Positions 1-9,241 of a stretch of 64,000 nucleotides of DNA are shown in pieces. Origin of the DNA: Acidobacteriota bacterium (GTDB taxonomy: Bacteria > Acidobacteriota > Terriglobia > Terriglobales > Acidobacteriaceae). Position 1 is the stretch's first letter. Each line of letters starts with the position of its first letter. The position numbers and the translations under genes are program-made. The notes beneath the pieces are model-generated. The model did no database searches and was not told the DNA's origin. It saw nothing but the letters and a program-made list of their open reading frames with translations. The stretch is from NCBI GenBank assembly GCA_025359885.1, contig JANYDG010000114.1:1-64000 (forward strand). The letters run 5' to 3'.

Positions 1-495
1 CAGATTGTGGCGTGGCTGCTGCATACGGGGATGCTGGGGGGATTTCACTTCAATGACCGGCGGTACGCGGATGATGATCTGACGCTGGGCTCAATTGATC
101 CTTACCAGGTGTTTCGGATTTTCCATGAAATTCATGCGGCAAAGGCGGAAGGGCTGCCGATGGATGTTGCGTTCATGATTGACCAGAGCCATAACCTCAA
201 GGGGAAGATGGAGGCGATGGTGCAGACGGTGATGAGTGCGCAGGAGCTCTGGCTGAAGTCGGCGCTGGTGGATGGGGAGAAGCTGTCTGAGTTGCAGGAT
301 CGCTGTGAACTGGTGCGGGCTGAGGAGGTTTTCCGGGGAGCTTTCTGGCAGGACGTGCGTCCTCTGCTTGGCGCGTGGCGGGAAGCGCGGGGATTGCCGG
401 TGGACCCGCTTTGCGCGCTGCGCAGGGGCGGCTATGTGGAAAAAATCACCGCCGAGCGCGAAGGAAGGCAGAGCGGCGGCGGCAGTTACGCCTGA
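1..495 (+). CDS. rhaI: L-rhamnose isomerase, C-terminal part (cut by window edge)
   Basis: Only the last 164 codons are present; the reading frame is open from base 1, so the 5' part lies outside the window. The visible part has the glycine-rich stretch GMLGGFHFNDRRYADDDL and the block DQSHNLKGKMEAMVQTV, both typical of the Pseudomonas stutzeri/Bacillus-type L-rhamnose isomerase (RhaI) with a TIM-barrel fold and metal-binding Asp/His near the C-terminus. This enzyme converts L-rhamnose to L-rhamnulose in the cytoplasm. The alpha-L-rhamnosidase gene a few kb downstream on the same strand supports a role in use of rhamnose freed from plant polymers. A rho-independent terminator follows directly. 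The family call is firm; whether the protein accepts other 6-deoxysugars cannot be read here. Confidence 0.85.
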   Translation, partial: QIVAWLLHTGMLGGFHFNDRRYADDDLTLGSIDPYQVFRIFHEIHAAKAEGLPMDVAFMIDQSHNLKGKMEAMVQTVMSAQELWLKSALVDGEKLSELQDRCELVRAEEVFRGAFWQDVRPLLGAWREARGLPVDPLCALRRGGYVEKITAEREGRQSGGGSYA

Positions 496-523
496 AGTAT
501 TCTTTGAGGTACGAGGAGATTGG

Positions 524-555
524 AACCGCCCGGGCAGATTGCCGGGCGGTTTTTC
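524..555 (+). terminator. Rho-independent terminator after rhamnose isomerase
   Basis: A perfect 10-bp inverted repeat (AACCGCCCGG at 524-533 with CCGGGCGGTT at 542-551) encloses an 8-nt loop and runs into TTTTC. It begins 28 bases after the isomerase stop codon, so it ends that transcript and separates it from the receptor gene. Confidence 0.85.
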
Positions 556-773
556 TTGTGGGTGTGGAATTCAATAGAGAACGTGTATATAGCTGCTTTT
601 TCGTTTTAGTAGGTGTTGAAAGAGGGTTGAAATTCAAAAATGGAGTGTTTGTCGTATCGGCTCAGAAAGAGAGGCGAAAGACCGGACAGGAATATTTGAT
701 TCTGTGAAAACGTAGCCAATTCAAAGGGGCGCAAAAAGAGGTTAAAAATTTCAATTCGAAAATAAATTCGTTG

Positions 774-803
774 TTGACAATTCCTAAATTGAATCGTTAG
801 AGT
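774..803 (+). promoter_or_regulatory. Candidate sigma-70 promoter for the TonB-dependent receptor
   Basis: TTGACA at 774-779 is followed after 18 bases by TAGAGT at 798-803 (four of six matches to the -10 consensus). The 60 bases before it are very AT-rich, with A and T tracts that could act as an UP element. The start codon of the receptor gene lies about 145 bases downstream, giving a long leader. The -35 is perfect but the -10 is weak, so this is a moderate call. Confidence 0.4.
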
Positions 804-946
804 CGCGATGCACTGAAATCCACCCCTCGAACTGGAGTGAACCCAACCAGGATTCGCAGGGTGCGGGCAATTCCGGAGGACGCAATCGAATGGTGGAATC
901 GGAATCAAGGTGTGCAGCGGGTAGGAAAAATTCAGGAGGTCTTGCA

Positions 947-3900
947 ATGATGGGAAGAAGAAGTCTGGTTCTGTGGGCTCTACTGCTGGTCGGAATTTTT
1001 GGATCAGGGTTGAAGCTGGCAGCACAGGGAGCGACCGGCTCGATTCTGGGCTCGGTCAAAGATTCATCCGGCGCAGTTGTGCCAGGTGCGACGGTAGTGA
1101 TCACAAATACGGGGACGGGCGTCAAGACGACTGTTTCTGCAACGAGTACTGGTGACTACACGGTGCTGAGCCTGATTCCGGGTTCATACCAGGTATCTGT
1201 GCAGGCCTCAGGTTTTTCAAAGGAAGTTGTGAGTGGAATCACGCTGACGGTTGACCAGCAGGCACGTGTCAACCTGACGCTGAAGCCGGGCGGGGTTTCT
1301 GAAGTGGTTGAGGTGACGGCGCAGGCCGTTGAACTCGATACGGACAACTCGGCGATTTCGCAGCTGGTGAGCGAAACGCAGGTTGTTGAGCTTCCGTTGA
1401 ATGGGCGAAACTTCCAGTCACTGCTCTTCACCGGAGTGGGTGCAGTTACGACTGGCGGCGAGCAGGGCGGTATGCGGGTTGGCAAGGGCGACGGCATCAG
1501 CATCAACGGCAGCCGGCCTGAATCAAACACCTATCTGCTCGACGGCATGTTGAACACGGACCAGGCGCTGAATACGCCCTCGGTGATCATGTCGGTGGAT
1601 GCGATTCAGGAATTCAAGGTGCTGAGCGAAACGTACTCGGCGCAATACGGGTTTGGTGCGAACCAGATCAGCGTAACGAGCAAGAGCGGAACCAACAGCA
1701 TTCACGGATCGTTGTTTGAGTTTGACCGCAACGATGCTTTTGATGCGAAGAGCTATTTCCAGGGCGGCGCGGTGAAAGAGAAGCTGCGTCAGAACCAGTT
1801 TGGCTATGTAGCCAGCGGTCCGGTATGGATTCCTTTCCTGTACAACGGTCGAGACAAGTCGTTCTGGATGGCGAATTATGAAGGCGAACGGCAGAGCACG
1901 GGTGGTGGTTCGAGCTTCACCGCTGTACCTTCGCCTGCGAACCTGGCGGGTAACTTTGATACTGAAGTCATGGATCCTTTGACGGGAAAACCCTTCCCCG
2001 GCGGGAATGGCTTCGCGTCGATCGTTCCCAGTGATCGTTTTGCACGGCTTGCGAAGGTTTCGATCGGGGCAGGCATGTTCCCGGCTCCAAATTGCACAAC
2101 CTGCCCGACCGGCTTCAACTACCGGGTAGCGTCTCTGGGCACGCTTACCACGAACCAGCAGACCTACCGGTTTGACCAGGATCTTGGCAAGTTTGGCCGC
2201 ATCTTTGGTCGTGGAACCTATTCCAAGATCGTCAGCGGTTCACAAGGTTCTCCTTCGGGCTCGGTTGGCGGCACGTTCTTTACCGAAACTGATGCGAACT
2301 GGATGGCTTCGCACACGATCAGCTTTACCCCTCACCTTGTGAACCAATTCAGCATTGGTCAATTGGACGCCTACTCAGTGCAGAACGGCGCAACAGCGAG
2401 CGCAGCGTTGATTGCTTCTCTTGGCCTGACGGGAACCTTCCCGACGCAGACTGATGCGCAGCGGTCGTTTTCGAGCATCAGCTTTGCTAACCAGAATGGG
2501 CAGAAACTTGGCGGCTTTGGCGGCCCTGTCAATGCGTACACCTACAGCGACAACCCGATGTGGCAGATCAACGATACGGTTTCGTACATTCACGGTGCGC
2601 ACACGCTTGCAATTGGCGCGGACTTCCGCACGTGGCACCTGTATCGCGATCTGGCCGATGACTTCAACGGTGACTACACGTTTGCCGGTTATGCAACGGG
2701 CGACCAGGTAGCCGACTTCCTTATCGGAAGCTATTCGGGTGCGGCAGGCTTTGTGCCTGGGCCGTTCAGCACGCCGGGCAAGGCGGGTAACCAGCATGAC
2801 TACCGCTTTGGCTATTTTGCAGGCTACCTGCAGGATGACTGGAAAGTGGACAGCAAGCTGACCTTGAACCTTGGTCTGCGTTGGGACCTGCGTTCTGTGC
2901 CGACGGAATCAAAGAACCACATGGGCTGGCTGGATGTATCCAATGCAGCCGGCGGCATGTGCATTGCGGACAAAACGTTGCTTACGGACGGTGTGGCGCC
3001 GGAGGGCAATGGCTTTTACCGCTATTGTGGCCGTAACAACCCGGCTCCAAATGAGTTAAGCGACTTTGCTCCCCGCGTTGGTGGCGCGTATCGTATCAAT
3101 GCGAAGACTGTGGTTCGGGCGGGTTACGGCCTGTTCTGGGACGGCGTCGAGGGCCGAGAAATTGACGACTCGGGCGACATCTATCCTTATGTGAGCCGCA
3201 CCAATCTGCAGCAAAACATTGGGCAGGAGACCTACAAGTCTACCGACCAACTGTTCCCGGCCTTCGGAGCGGTCAAGCCGATCACGGGTGGCCCGAGCGG
3301 ACCGAACAGCTTCATCGCGGTTATTATCTCGGAGAAGCCCAAGAATCCGCTGGTGACGCAATGGTCTGCTTCGTTTGAGCGCGAGCTTGCGCGGAACACG
3401 ACCCTTGAAGTGAGCTATACGGGCAACAAAGGGAACCGCCTGCTGGCCCGCAACAATATCAACCAGGCGTATGCTCCTTCTGACCCAGCAGCTTGCAACG
3501 TAACGCCGCTTCCGGCGAACTGCGATGTGCAGGCACGTCGGCCTTTCAGCAACTTCGCTACCTACCTGGACAGCAAGTGGGTGGGCTACTCCAACTACAA
3601 TGCGTTGAATTTCAAGGTGGAACGCCGCAACAACAACATGGCGATCACTTCGATCTTCACCTGGGCCAAGAACCTGGATGACAAATCGAGCGCGGCGAGT
3701 GCTGGTGGTGCTGCGACCGGTTGGCAGGGCTTCTTGAACAACCATGATCCAGCGCGCGACTATGGGCGTTCGGATTTCGCAGTGGGCAAGCGTTTCGTGA
3801 CCAGCTTTGTGTACCAGCTGCCGTTTGGCCGTGGCCAGAAGTTTGGTCATGATATCAATCCCATTGCCAATGCGCTTGTAGGCGGCTGGGAAGGAACTGG

Positions 3901-4339
3901 AATCGTCAGCTTGCAGGAGGGCTTCCCTGTCGATGTGGGCGCGAGCGATCCTGGCGGTCTTCTGGACAGCTTTGGCTACAACCGTGCCAACGTTCTGGGT
4001 AACCCGAAGAACGTGAAGTGGAGCGTCAGCAACAAGTATGCGTCTCAGAACCTTTCACTCTTTTCCGCACCGGCCTTTGCGTCCTACGGCAATTCAGGAC
4101 GTAACACTCTGACAATGCCTGGAACGGCGAACCTTGATTTTGGCTTTAACAAGTCGATCGAGTTTACCGAGCGGGCACGCTTCCAACTGCGCTTTGAGGC
4201 ATTCAATGCGCTTAACCATCCGCAGTTTGGAACGCACGGTGTCCCGGTGGTGAACAGCATCTCCCAGGTTAACTTTGGGCAGATCACTTCTGCGGCAGCA
4301 GCACGTATCTTGCAGGTGAGCGGCAAGTTCGTGTTCTAA
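947..4339 (+). CDS. TonB-dependent receptor, carboxypeptidase-regulatory-like (Oar-like) type
   Basis: Predicted outer-membrane receptor of 1130 residues. The start at 947 is chosen over 890 because AGGAGGT sits at 934-940 and the protein then opens with a normal signal peptide (residues 1 to about 28, ending LAAQG). Residues about 30-115 form a carboxypeptidase-regulatory-like beta-sandwich (GSILGSVKDSSGAVVPGATV). A plug domain follows, with VELPLNGRNFQSLL and the acidobacterial-type motif INGSRPESNTYLLDG. The rest is a long TonB-type beta-barrel ending in a terminal phenylalanine (GKFVF), as expected of outer-membrane barrels. No SusD-like gene follows; a TPR protein is next instead. With the GH78 enzyme and rhamnose isomerase nearby, uptake of rhamnose-containing oligosaccharides is the likely job, but the ligand is inferred only from context. 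Confidence 0.9.
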   Translation: MMGRRSLVLWALLLVGIFGSGLKLAAQGATGSILGSVKDSSGAVVPGATVVITNTGTGVKTTVSATSTGDYTVLSLIPGSYQVSVQASGFSKEVVSGITLTVDQQARVNLTLKPGGVSEVVEVTAQAVELDTDNSAISQLVSETQVVELPLNGRNFQSLLFTGVGAVTTGGEQGGMRVGKGDGISINGSRPESNTYLLDGMLNTDQALNTPSVIMSVDAIQEFKVLSETYSAQYGFGANQISVTSKSGTNSIHGSLFEFDRNDAFDAKSYFQGGAVKEKLRQNQFGYVASGPVWIPFLYNGRDKSFWMANYEGERQSTGGGSSFTAVPSPANLAGNFDTEVMDPLTGKPFPGGNGFASIVPSDRFARLAKVSIGAGMFPAPNCTTCPTGFNYRVASLGTLTTNQQTYRFDQDLGKFGRIFGRGTYSKIVSGSQGSPSGSVGGTFFTETDANWMASHTISFTPHLVNQFSIGQLDAYSVQNGATASAALIASLGLTGTFPTQTDAQRSFSSISFANQNGQKLGGFGGPVNAYTYSDNPMWQINDTVSYIHGAHTLAIGADFRTWHLYRDLADDFNGDYTFAGYATGDQVADFLIGSYSGAAGFVPGPFSTPGKAGNQHDYRFGYFAGYLQDDWKVDSKLTLNLGLRWDLRSVPTESKNHMGWLDVSNAAGGMCIADKTLLTDGVAPEGNGFYRYCGRNNPAPNELSDFAPRVGGAYRINAKTVVRAGYGLFWDGVEGREIDDSGDIYPYVSRTNLQQNIGQETYKSTDQLFPAFGAVKPITGGPSGPNSFIAVIISEKPKNPLVTQWSASFERELARNTTLEVSYTGNKGNRLLARNNINQAYAPSDPAACNVTPLPANCDVQARRPFSNFATYLDSKWVGYSNYNALNFKVERRNNNMAITSIFTWAKNLDDKSSAASAGGAATGWQGFLNNHDPARDYGRSDFAVGKRFVTSFVYQLPFGRGQKFGHDINPIANALVGGWEGTGIVSLQEGFPVDVGASDPGGLLDSFGYNRANVLGNPKNVKWSVSNKYASQNLSLFSAPAFASYGNSGRNTLTMPGTANLDFGFNKSIEFTERARFQLRFEAFNALNHPQFGTHGVPVVNSISQVNFGQITSAAAARILQVSGKFVF

Positions 4340-4358
4340 ATTGGTTGCGGCATAACCC

Positions 4359-4405
4359 AGGTCCGCCATGGTCGTTTTCAGGCTGTGGCGGACCTTAACG
4401 TTTTC
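4359..4405 (+). terminator. Inverted repeat between receptor and TPR gene
   Basis: A perfect 10-bp inverted repeat, AGGTCCGCCA at 4359-4368 and TGGCGGACCT at 4386-4395, has a 17-nt spacer and is followed by TAACGTTTTCC. It may be a weak terminator or attenuator that lowers expression of the downstream genes relative to the receptor. The long loop and short T tract keep confidence modest. Confidence 0.45.
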
Positions 4406-4422
4406 CTTGTATTCTGGCGGCC

Positions 4423-5700
4423 ATGTTCAACGTGAAAAAGATAGTTTGTCTAGGGCTGCTGGTGTCACTGGGGAGTGGTTCCGGGGCGATGCTGGCCCAG
4501 GAAAAGACGGATTCGCAGCAGTTTTCACACAAGGTCTCTCTGACGGCCTCGGCCGGTGCAGCATCCTCTTCGCAGAATGATCAAGTCGCCGAGCTGGCTC
4601 AGCAGGGCAGTGAGGCGTTGGCGGCGGGGCAGTTTGCAGCGGCGGAGGCCGCATTTTTAGCTCTGAGCAAATTGCAGCCGGGGGTGGCGGAGATTTATGC
4701 CAACCTGGGTGCGATTTATTTTCAGGAAGGGAAGTTTGACGATGCGGTTGAGGTTCTGAAGAAGGCCTTGAAATTGAAGCCTGCGCTGACGAAGTTGAAG
4801 ACGCTGCTGGCGATTTCGCTGGAGGAGTTGGGGAGGACGGCGGAGGCGGTGCCGGGGCTGGAGGCTGGGTTTCGGAGCGCGACAGAGGCGGATGTGAGGC
4901 GGCAATGTGGTCTGGAGCTGTTGCGGGCGTATACGGCCCTGCATCGGGATGCGGACGCGGTGACTGTGGGGCTGGCTCTGAACAAGGCGTTCCCGGACGA
5001 CGGTGAGGTTTTGTACGAGACGGGCAAGATTTACGGCAATTTTGCATATATAGCGATGGAACGACTGCGCGACAAGGCTCCGAACTCGGTGTGGATGCTG
5101 CAGGCGGCGGCCGAGGCACAGGAGAGCGAGCAGAAGTTCGACGACGCGATTGCGAGTTTTGAGGGAGTGTTGCGGCTGGAGCCGCGGCGGCCCGGGGTGC
5201 ATTACCGGATGGCTCGGGTGTACCTGGCGAAGTATGAAGGGGCGCATGAGCCGAAAGACCGGGACTTGGCGGAGGGGGAGTTTCGCGCAGAGCTGGAACT
5301 GGACCCGAGCAATGGGAATGCGGCGTATGAGCTGGCGCAGATTCACTATGACGAGGGGAATCTGGAGATGGCGCGGGGAGAGTTTGAGGCGCTGGTGGAG
5401 CGGCGGCCGGCGTTTGAGCAGGCGCAGGTCGGTCTTGCGGGCGTGTTGATTGAGAGCCAGAAGCCGGAGTTGGCGGTGCCGCATCTGAAGCGCGCGACGG
5501 AGTTGAAGCCCGAAGATGAAGTGGCGTGGTACCGGCTGGGGCGGGCGCTGCGGGTGACGGGGGACGCGGACGGGGCGAAGCGGGCGATGGTGGAGTTTCA
5601 ACGGCTGCATGGGCTGGAGTCGGGGCGCAAGGCGAGAGCCGGGATTTTGGCGGAGGCTGGTGCGGTGACTCCGCAGCAGATTGGGCCGGAGCAGCAGTAG
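4423..5700 (+). CDS. Exported tetratricopeptide-repeat protein
   Basis: A 425-residue protein with a signal peptide (residues 1 to about 26, ending MLAQ) followed by about nine TPR-like helical pairs. Repeats can be seen as regularly spaced signatures such as AEIYANLGAIYFQEGKFDDAVEVL near residue 90 and the later VAWYRLGRALRVTGDADGA. TPR arrays bind proteins or peptides; there is no enzymatic motif. It lies 83 bases after the TonB-dependent receptor and 50 bases before the rhamnosidase, an arrangement that suggests a periplasmic partner of the receptor or of the export/uptake machinery. The coding strand is extremely G-rich, like its neighbours. The fold is certain; the function is not. Confidence 0.8.
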   Translation: MFNVKKIVCLGLLVSLGSGSGAMLAQEKTDSQQFSHKVSLTASAGAASSSQNDQVAELAQQGSEALAAGQFAAAEAAFLALSKLQPGVAEIYANLGAIYFQEGKFDDAVEVLKKALKLKPALTKLKTLLAISLEELGRTAEAVPGLEAGFRSATEADVRRQCGLELLRAYTALHRDADAVTVGLALNKAFPDDGEVLYETGKIYGNFAYIAMERLRDKAPNSVWMLQAAAEAQESEQKFDDAIASFEGVLRLEPRRPGVHYRMARVYLAKYEGAHEPKDRDLAEGEFRAELELDPSNGNAAYELAQIHYDEGNLEMARGEFEALVERRPAFEQAQVGLAGVLIESQKPELAVPHLKRATELKPEDEVAWYRLGRALRVTGDADGAKRAMVEFQRLHGLESGRKARAGILAEAGAVTPQQIGPEQQ

Positions 5701-5750
5701 GGCTGAATTTGATTTTGGGTGGACGAGACTAGTTGAGAATTCGAGGAATG

Positions 5751-8700
5751 ATGACGAAGTTGCGAATTGCGAAGCGGATGACGGTGGTGTGTGCGGGCCT
5801 GCTGATGGTGGCTGGGTCAGTGGCGAGTTTTGCAGAAACGGCGACGAAGACAGCTCCGGCGAAAGCCACGGTAACGATGGGTGCTCCGGTGAAGCTGCGC
5901 ACGGATGATCTGGCGATGCCGCTGGGTTTGGACGATGCTGCGCCAAAGTTTGCGTGGCAGTTGACGGATGCGCGGCCTGGGGCGAAGCAGACGGCATACC
6001 AGATTCAGGTGGCGAGCAAGCGGGAACTGCTGACGGCGGGGAAGCCGGATGCGTGGGATAGCGGCAAGATTGTTTCGGAGCAGTCGGTGGGCGTGGCGTA
6101 TCGCGGAGCGGCGCTGGCTCCGGCGATGCGGTATTTCTGGCGGGTGGTGGCCTGGGACCAGAGTGGGAAGGCGTATCCGGCGAGTGGCGCGAGCTGGTGG
6201 GAGACGGGTCTGCTCGGCCAGGACAACTGGAAGGCGCAGTGGATCGGCTTCCAGACATGGGAAGAGTCGGCGGTGCGGAATGCTGGGGCGGTGTGGGTGA
6301 CCAGCCCTGATTTTCAGGCGCTGGCGGATGCCAAGGCGGCGGAGCAGAAGATTGGGTATCGGTTGCCATTTCAGTTGAGTGGCAAGGTGACGAAGGCGTG
6401 GCTGTTTGTGACCGGGCAGGATGTGGCCTCGGCGTGGGTGAATGGCGCGCAGGTGGCGAAGGGTGCTCCGCTGCCGGGCTGGAAGCAGTTGCCGTGGAAG
6501 AAGTATGTACAAGTGGATGTGACCGGCAAGGTGAAAGATGGCGCGAACAGCCTGGCGGTTGAGATTACGCATTATGTCGTGAATCCAAACGGAATGGCAA
6601 GCAAGGATCCGCCGCCGATGAGCGCGACGCTAGTGGCGCAGATGGCGGATGGATCGGTGGTTCACTTTGCGAGCGGGACGGGCGGAAGCTGGAAGGCTTC
6701 GATCAGCCCGGCAGCCGGATGGGTGAGCGGCGGCGGTGAGGATGCGAGCTGGAAGCCGGTGATTACGTATGTTCCAGAGCCGGGGCCGGATGCTGGACTG
6801 CCCGGAAATCCGTGGCCTTCGCAGACGGTGAAGGCGCTGCGGCAAGACTTTGATGTGACGAAGCAGGTAGCTTCGGCGCGGCTTTATGCGACGGCGCTGG
6901 GAGCTTACCAGATGTTCCTGAATGGCAAGCGGGTTGGGGATGATGTGCTTTCGCCGGGTTGGACCGATTATCGTCTGCGGCTGAAGTATCAGACTTACGA
7001 TGTGACCGGAATGATTGCGCCGGGGACGAATGCGGTGGCGGCGCTGCTTGCGCCGGGATGGTATTCGACGCCGTTGCAGTGGTTTCAGCAGCCGAATGTG
7101 TATGGCACGGCGGCTCCATCTCTGCGAGCGCAACTGCGCATTGAGTATAAGGACGGCAGCGTGGAGTGGGTGGCAACGGATGCTGGCTGGAAGGCGGATG
7201 TTTCGACGACGCTGAAGGCGGAGATTTACGACGGCGAGACGCAGGATGCTCGACGGGCGCAGCCGGGTTGGAACGCGGCACACTTTGCTGGCAAGGGCTG
7301 GAAGGCGGTGGAGATTCACACGCCGGAACTTGCGGGCGTGAAGATCGATGGTCAGGATTTTCAGCCGATTCGCGTGGAACGGACTTTGATGCCGAAGGCG
7401 ATGACGGAGCCGAAGCCGGGTATCTACATCTATGACATGGGGCAGAATTTCAGTGGTGTGGAGAAGCTGCGCCTGAGCGGGCCGGGCGGCACGGATGTGC
7501 GGGTGCGGACGGCTGAGATTGTGAATGCGGACGGGACGATCTACACGGATAATCTGCGGACAGCGCTCTCGACGGACCACTTTATTCTTGCGGGCAAGGG
7601 TGTGGAGGAGTTTCAGCCGCAGTTTACTTTCCACGGATTCAGGTATCTGGAGCTTACCGGGTTGCCGTCCAAGCCTGGATTGGATGCGGTGCAGGGAGTG
7701 GTGTTCCACACGGATGCGGAGTTTACGGCGCAGCTGAAGACGGGCAGCACGATGATCAACAGCTTGTGGCGGAATATTCTGTGGGGACAGCGATCGAACT
7801 TTATCGGTGTGCCGACGGATTGCCCGCAGCGGGATGAGCGGCTGGGCTGGACGGCGGACGCGCAGGTGTTCTGGCGGACGGCGACTTACAACATGGACCT
7901 TGCGGCGTTTTCGCGGAAATATACCGAAGACATTCGCGGGACGCAGGTGGGTAGTGGTGAGGGCACTGAGGCTGCCGGGGCGCTGTTTGGAATTTTTGCA
8001 CCGGGAATTTCGACGACGGCGGCAAACTCTGGGGCGGGTTGGAGCGATGCCGGGGTGATTATTCCGTGGACGTCGTGGATTCAGACGGGCGACACGACGG
8101 TGCTGGAGCAGAACTGGGCGGCGATGAGCAAGTATGTGGATGCGATCGAGCGTTCAAATCCTGACCATCTTTGGATCAAGAATGGGGGGACTCCGTTTGG
8201 CGATTGGCTTTCACCGGAGGGTCCGACGAAGTATCCCCTGGTAGCAACTGCTTCGTGGGCGTACGACGTGACGTTGATGCAGCAGATGGCTCATGCGCTG
8301 GGCAAAACGGCGGATGAGGCGAAGTATGCGGCGGAGTTTGCTGCGATCAAGGGTGCGTTTGTGAAGGCTTTTGTGAGGGAAGATGGGTTTGTGGCCGGGG
8401 AGGATGATGGCCCTTCGCCGTTTGGGGTGATCAACAATCCGAATGCGAAGGCGAAGGGCGGCGATACGCAGACGGGGTATGTGCTGGCGCTGCATATGAA
8501 TCTGTTGCCGGAGAATCTGCGTGCGGCTGTGGCGCAGAAGCTGGTGGACAAGATTGAGGGCAATCGCGGGCTGCTGGGCACGGGGTTCCTGGGAACTCCG
8601 TATCTGCTGGCGGTGCTGACGGAGAGCGGGCATCGGGACCTGGCTTACAAGCTGCTGCTGAATACGCAGTATCCCTCGTGGGGATACCTGGTGGGGCATG

Positions 8701-9158
8701 GGGCGACGACGATGTGGGAGCGCTGGAATGGCGACCAGATGAAAGATGACCCGAGCATGAATTCATACAATCACTATGCCTATGGCGCGGTGGCGGACTG
8801 GATTTATCGCTATGCGGCGGGTGTGGATACGACGACGACGGATGCCGGGTTCCACACGATTTACCTGCACCCTTCGTTTGACAAGCAGCTGGGGAGTATT
8901 GACTTCAGCTATCCATCGCCTTATGGGGTGATTCACTCGGCGTGGACGATCAAGGCTGGGACGGCGAGTTGGAATTTGACGATTCCGGCGAATGCCTCTG
9001 GGTGGTTGCCGCTGAGTGATGCGGAGGCTGCCCGGTACAAGCTGGGAGGGGTGGCGCTGGCGGTAGCGAAGGGTGTTCATTCGTCTGTGGTGGATGGGGT
9101 GCGCGGGTTTGTGTTGCCTGCTGGGAGTTACAGCTTTGAGGTTGGTGGGGTGGAGTAG
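5751..9158 (+). CDS. Alpha-L-rhamnosidase, GH78 family, exported
   Basis: A 1135-residue glycoside hydrolase that cuts terminal alpha-L-rhamnose from plant glycans or glycosides. Order of parts: signal peptide (1 to about 30, MTKLRIAKRMTVVCAGLLM), an N-terminal fibronectin-like region, beta-sandwich domains (VLSPGWTDYRLRLKYQTYDV near 400), and the (alpha/alpha)6 barrel in the second half. The catalytic region is visible as DCPQRDERLGWTADAQ, with Glu696 as the expected general acid, and ATTMWERWNGDQ, with Glu990 as the expected general base. Length fits the family. Possible starts are 5748 and 5751; 5751 is chosen because GAGG at 5743-5746 gives it a usable spacing, while a TTG further up at 5733 has no support. 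Its product would feed the rhamnose isomerase at the window's start. Confidence 0.92.
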   Translation: MTKLRIAKRMTVVCAGLLMVAGSVASFAETATKTAPAKATVTMGAPVKLRTDDLAMPLGLDDAAPKFAWQLTDARPGAKQTAYQIQVASKRELLTAGKPDAWDSGKIVSEQSVGVAYRGAALAPAMRYFWRVVAWDQSGKAYPASGASWWETGLLGQDNWKAQWIGFQTWEESAVRNAGAVWVTSPDFQALADAKAAEQKIGYRLPFQLSGKVTKAWLFVTGQDVASAWVNGAQVAKGAPLPGWKQLPWKKYVQVDVTGKVKDGANSLAVEITHYVVNPNGMASKDPPPMSATLVAQMADGSVVHFASGTGGSWKASISPAAGWVSGGGEDASWKPVITYVPEPGPDAGLPGNPWPSQTVKALRQDFDVTKQVASARLYATALGAYQMFLNGKRVGDDVLSPGWTDYRLRLKYQTYDVTGMIAPGTNAVAALLAPGWYSTPLQWFQQPNVYGTAAPSLRAQLRIEYKDGSVEWVATDAGWKADVSTTLKAEIYDGETQDARRAQPGWNAAHFAGKGWKAVEIHTPELAGVKIDGQDFQPIRVERTLMPKAMTEPKPGIYIYDMGQNFSGVEKLRLSGPGGTDVRVRTAEIVNADGTIYTDNLRTALSTDHFILAGKGVEEFQPQFTFHGFRYLELTGLPSKPGLDAVQGVVFHTDAEFTAQLKTGSTMINSLWRNILWGQRSNFIGVPTDCPQRDERLGWTADAQVFWRTATYNMDLAAFSRKYTEDIRGTQVGSGEGTEAAGALFGIFAPGISTTAANSGAGWSDAGVIIPWTSWIQTGDTTVLEQNWAAMSKYVDAIERSNPDHLWIKNGGTPFGDWLSPEGPTKYPLVATASWAYDVTLMQQMAHALGKTADEAKYAAEFAAIKGAFVKAFVREDGFVAGEDDGPSPFGVINNPNAKAKGGDTQTGYVLALHMNLLPENLRAAVAQKLVDKIEGNRGLLGTGFLGTPYLLAVLTESGHRDLAYKLLLNTQYPSWGYLVGHGATTMWERWNGDQMKDDPSMNSYNHYAYGAVADWIYRYAAGVDTTTTDAGFHTIYLHPSFDKQLGSIDFSYPSPYGVIHSAWTIKAGTASWNLTIPANASGWLPLSDAEAARYKLGGVALAVAKGVHSSVVDGVRGFVLPAGSYSFEVGGVE

Positions 9159-9179
9159 CTGGTTTTGAGTTGGGTGAGT

Positions 9180-9205
9180 CCCATGTCTTAAAGTCGGGAC
9201 ATGGG
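9180..9205. repeat. Short palindromic (REP-like) intergenic element
   Basis: CCCATGTC at 9180-9187 and GACATGGG at 9198-9205 form an 8-bp perfect inverted repeat with a 10-base spacer, followed by GGCACCCGGC. It sits between two convergent genes. There is no T run, so a classic terminator is not supported. From memory, similar ATGTC/GACATGGGGCACCC hairpins recur between genes in acidobacterial genomes; no second copy was found in this window. Confidence 0.4.
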
Positions 9206-9241
9206 GCACCCGGCACTCGACGGCTGGGGCGTGTCTGACAG

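Noticed and set aside
3056-3850. 264-codon minus-strand frame
   Set aside because: Antisense shadow of the TonB-dependent receptor; no motif or ribosome site.
4657-6369. 570-codon open frame on the minus strand
   Set aside because: It lies opposite the TPR and rhamnosidase genes, is dominated by P, S, R and H as expected from the complement of G-rich codons, and has no family resemblance.
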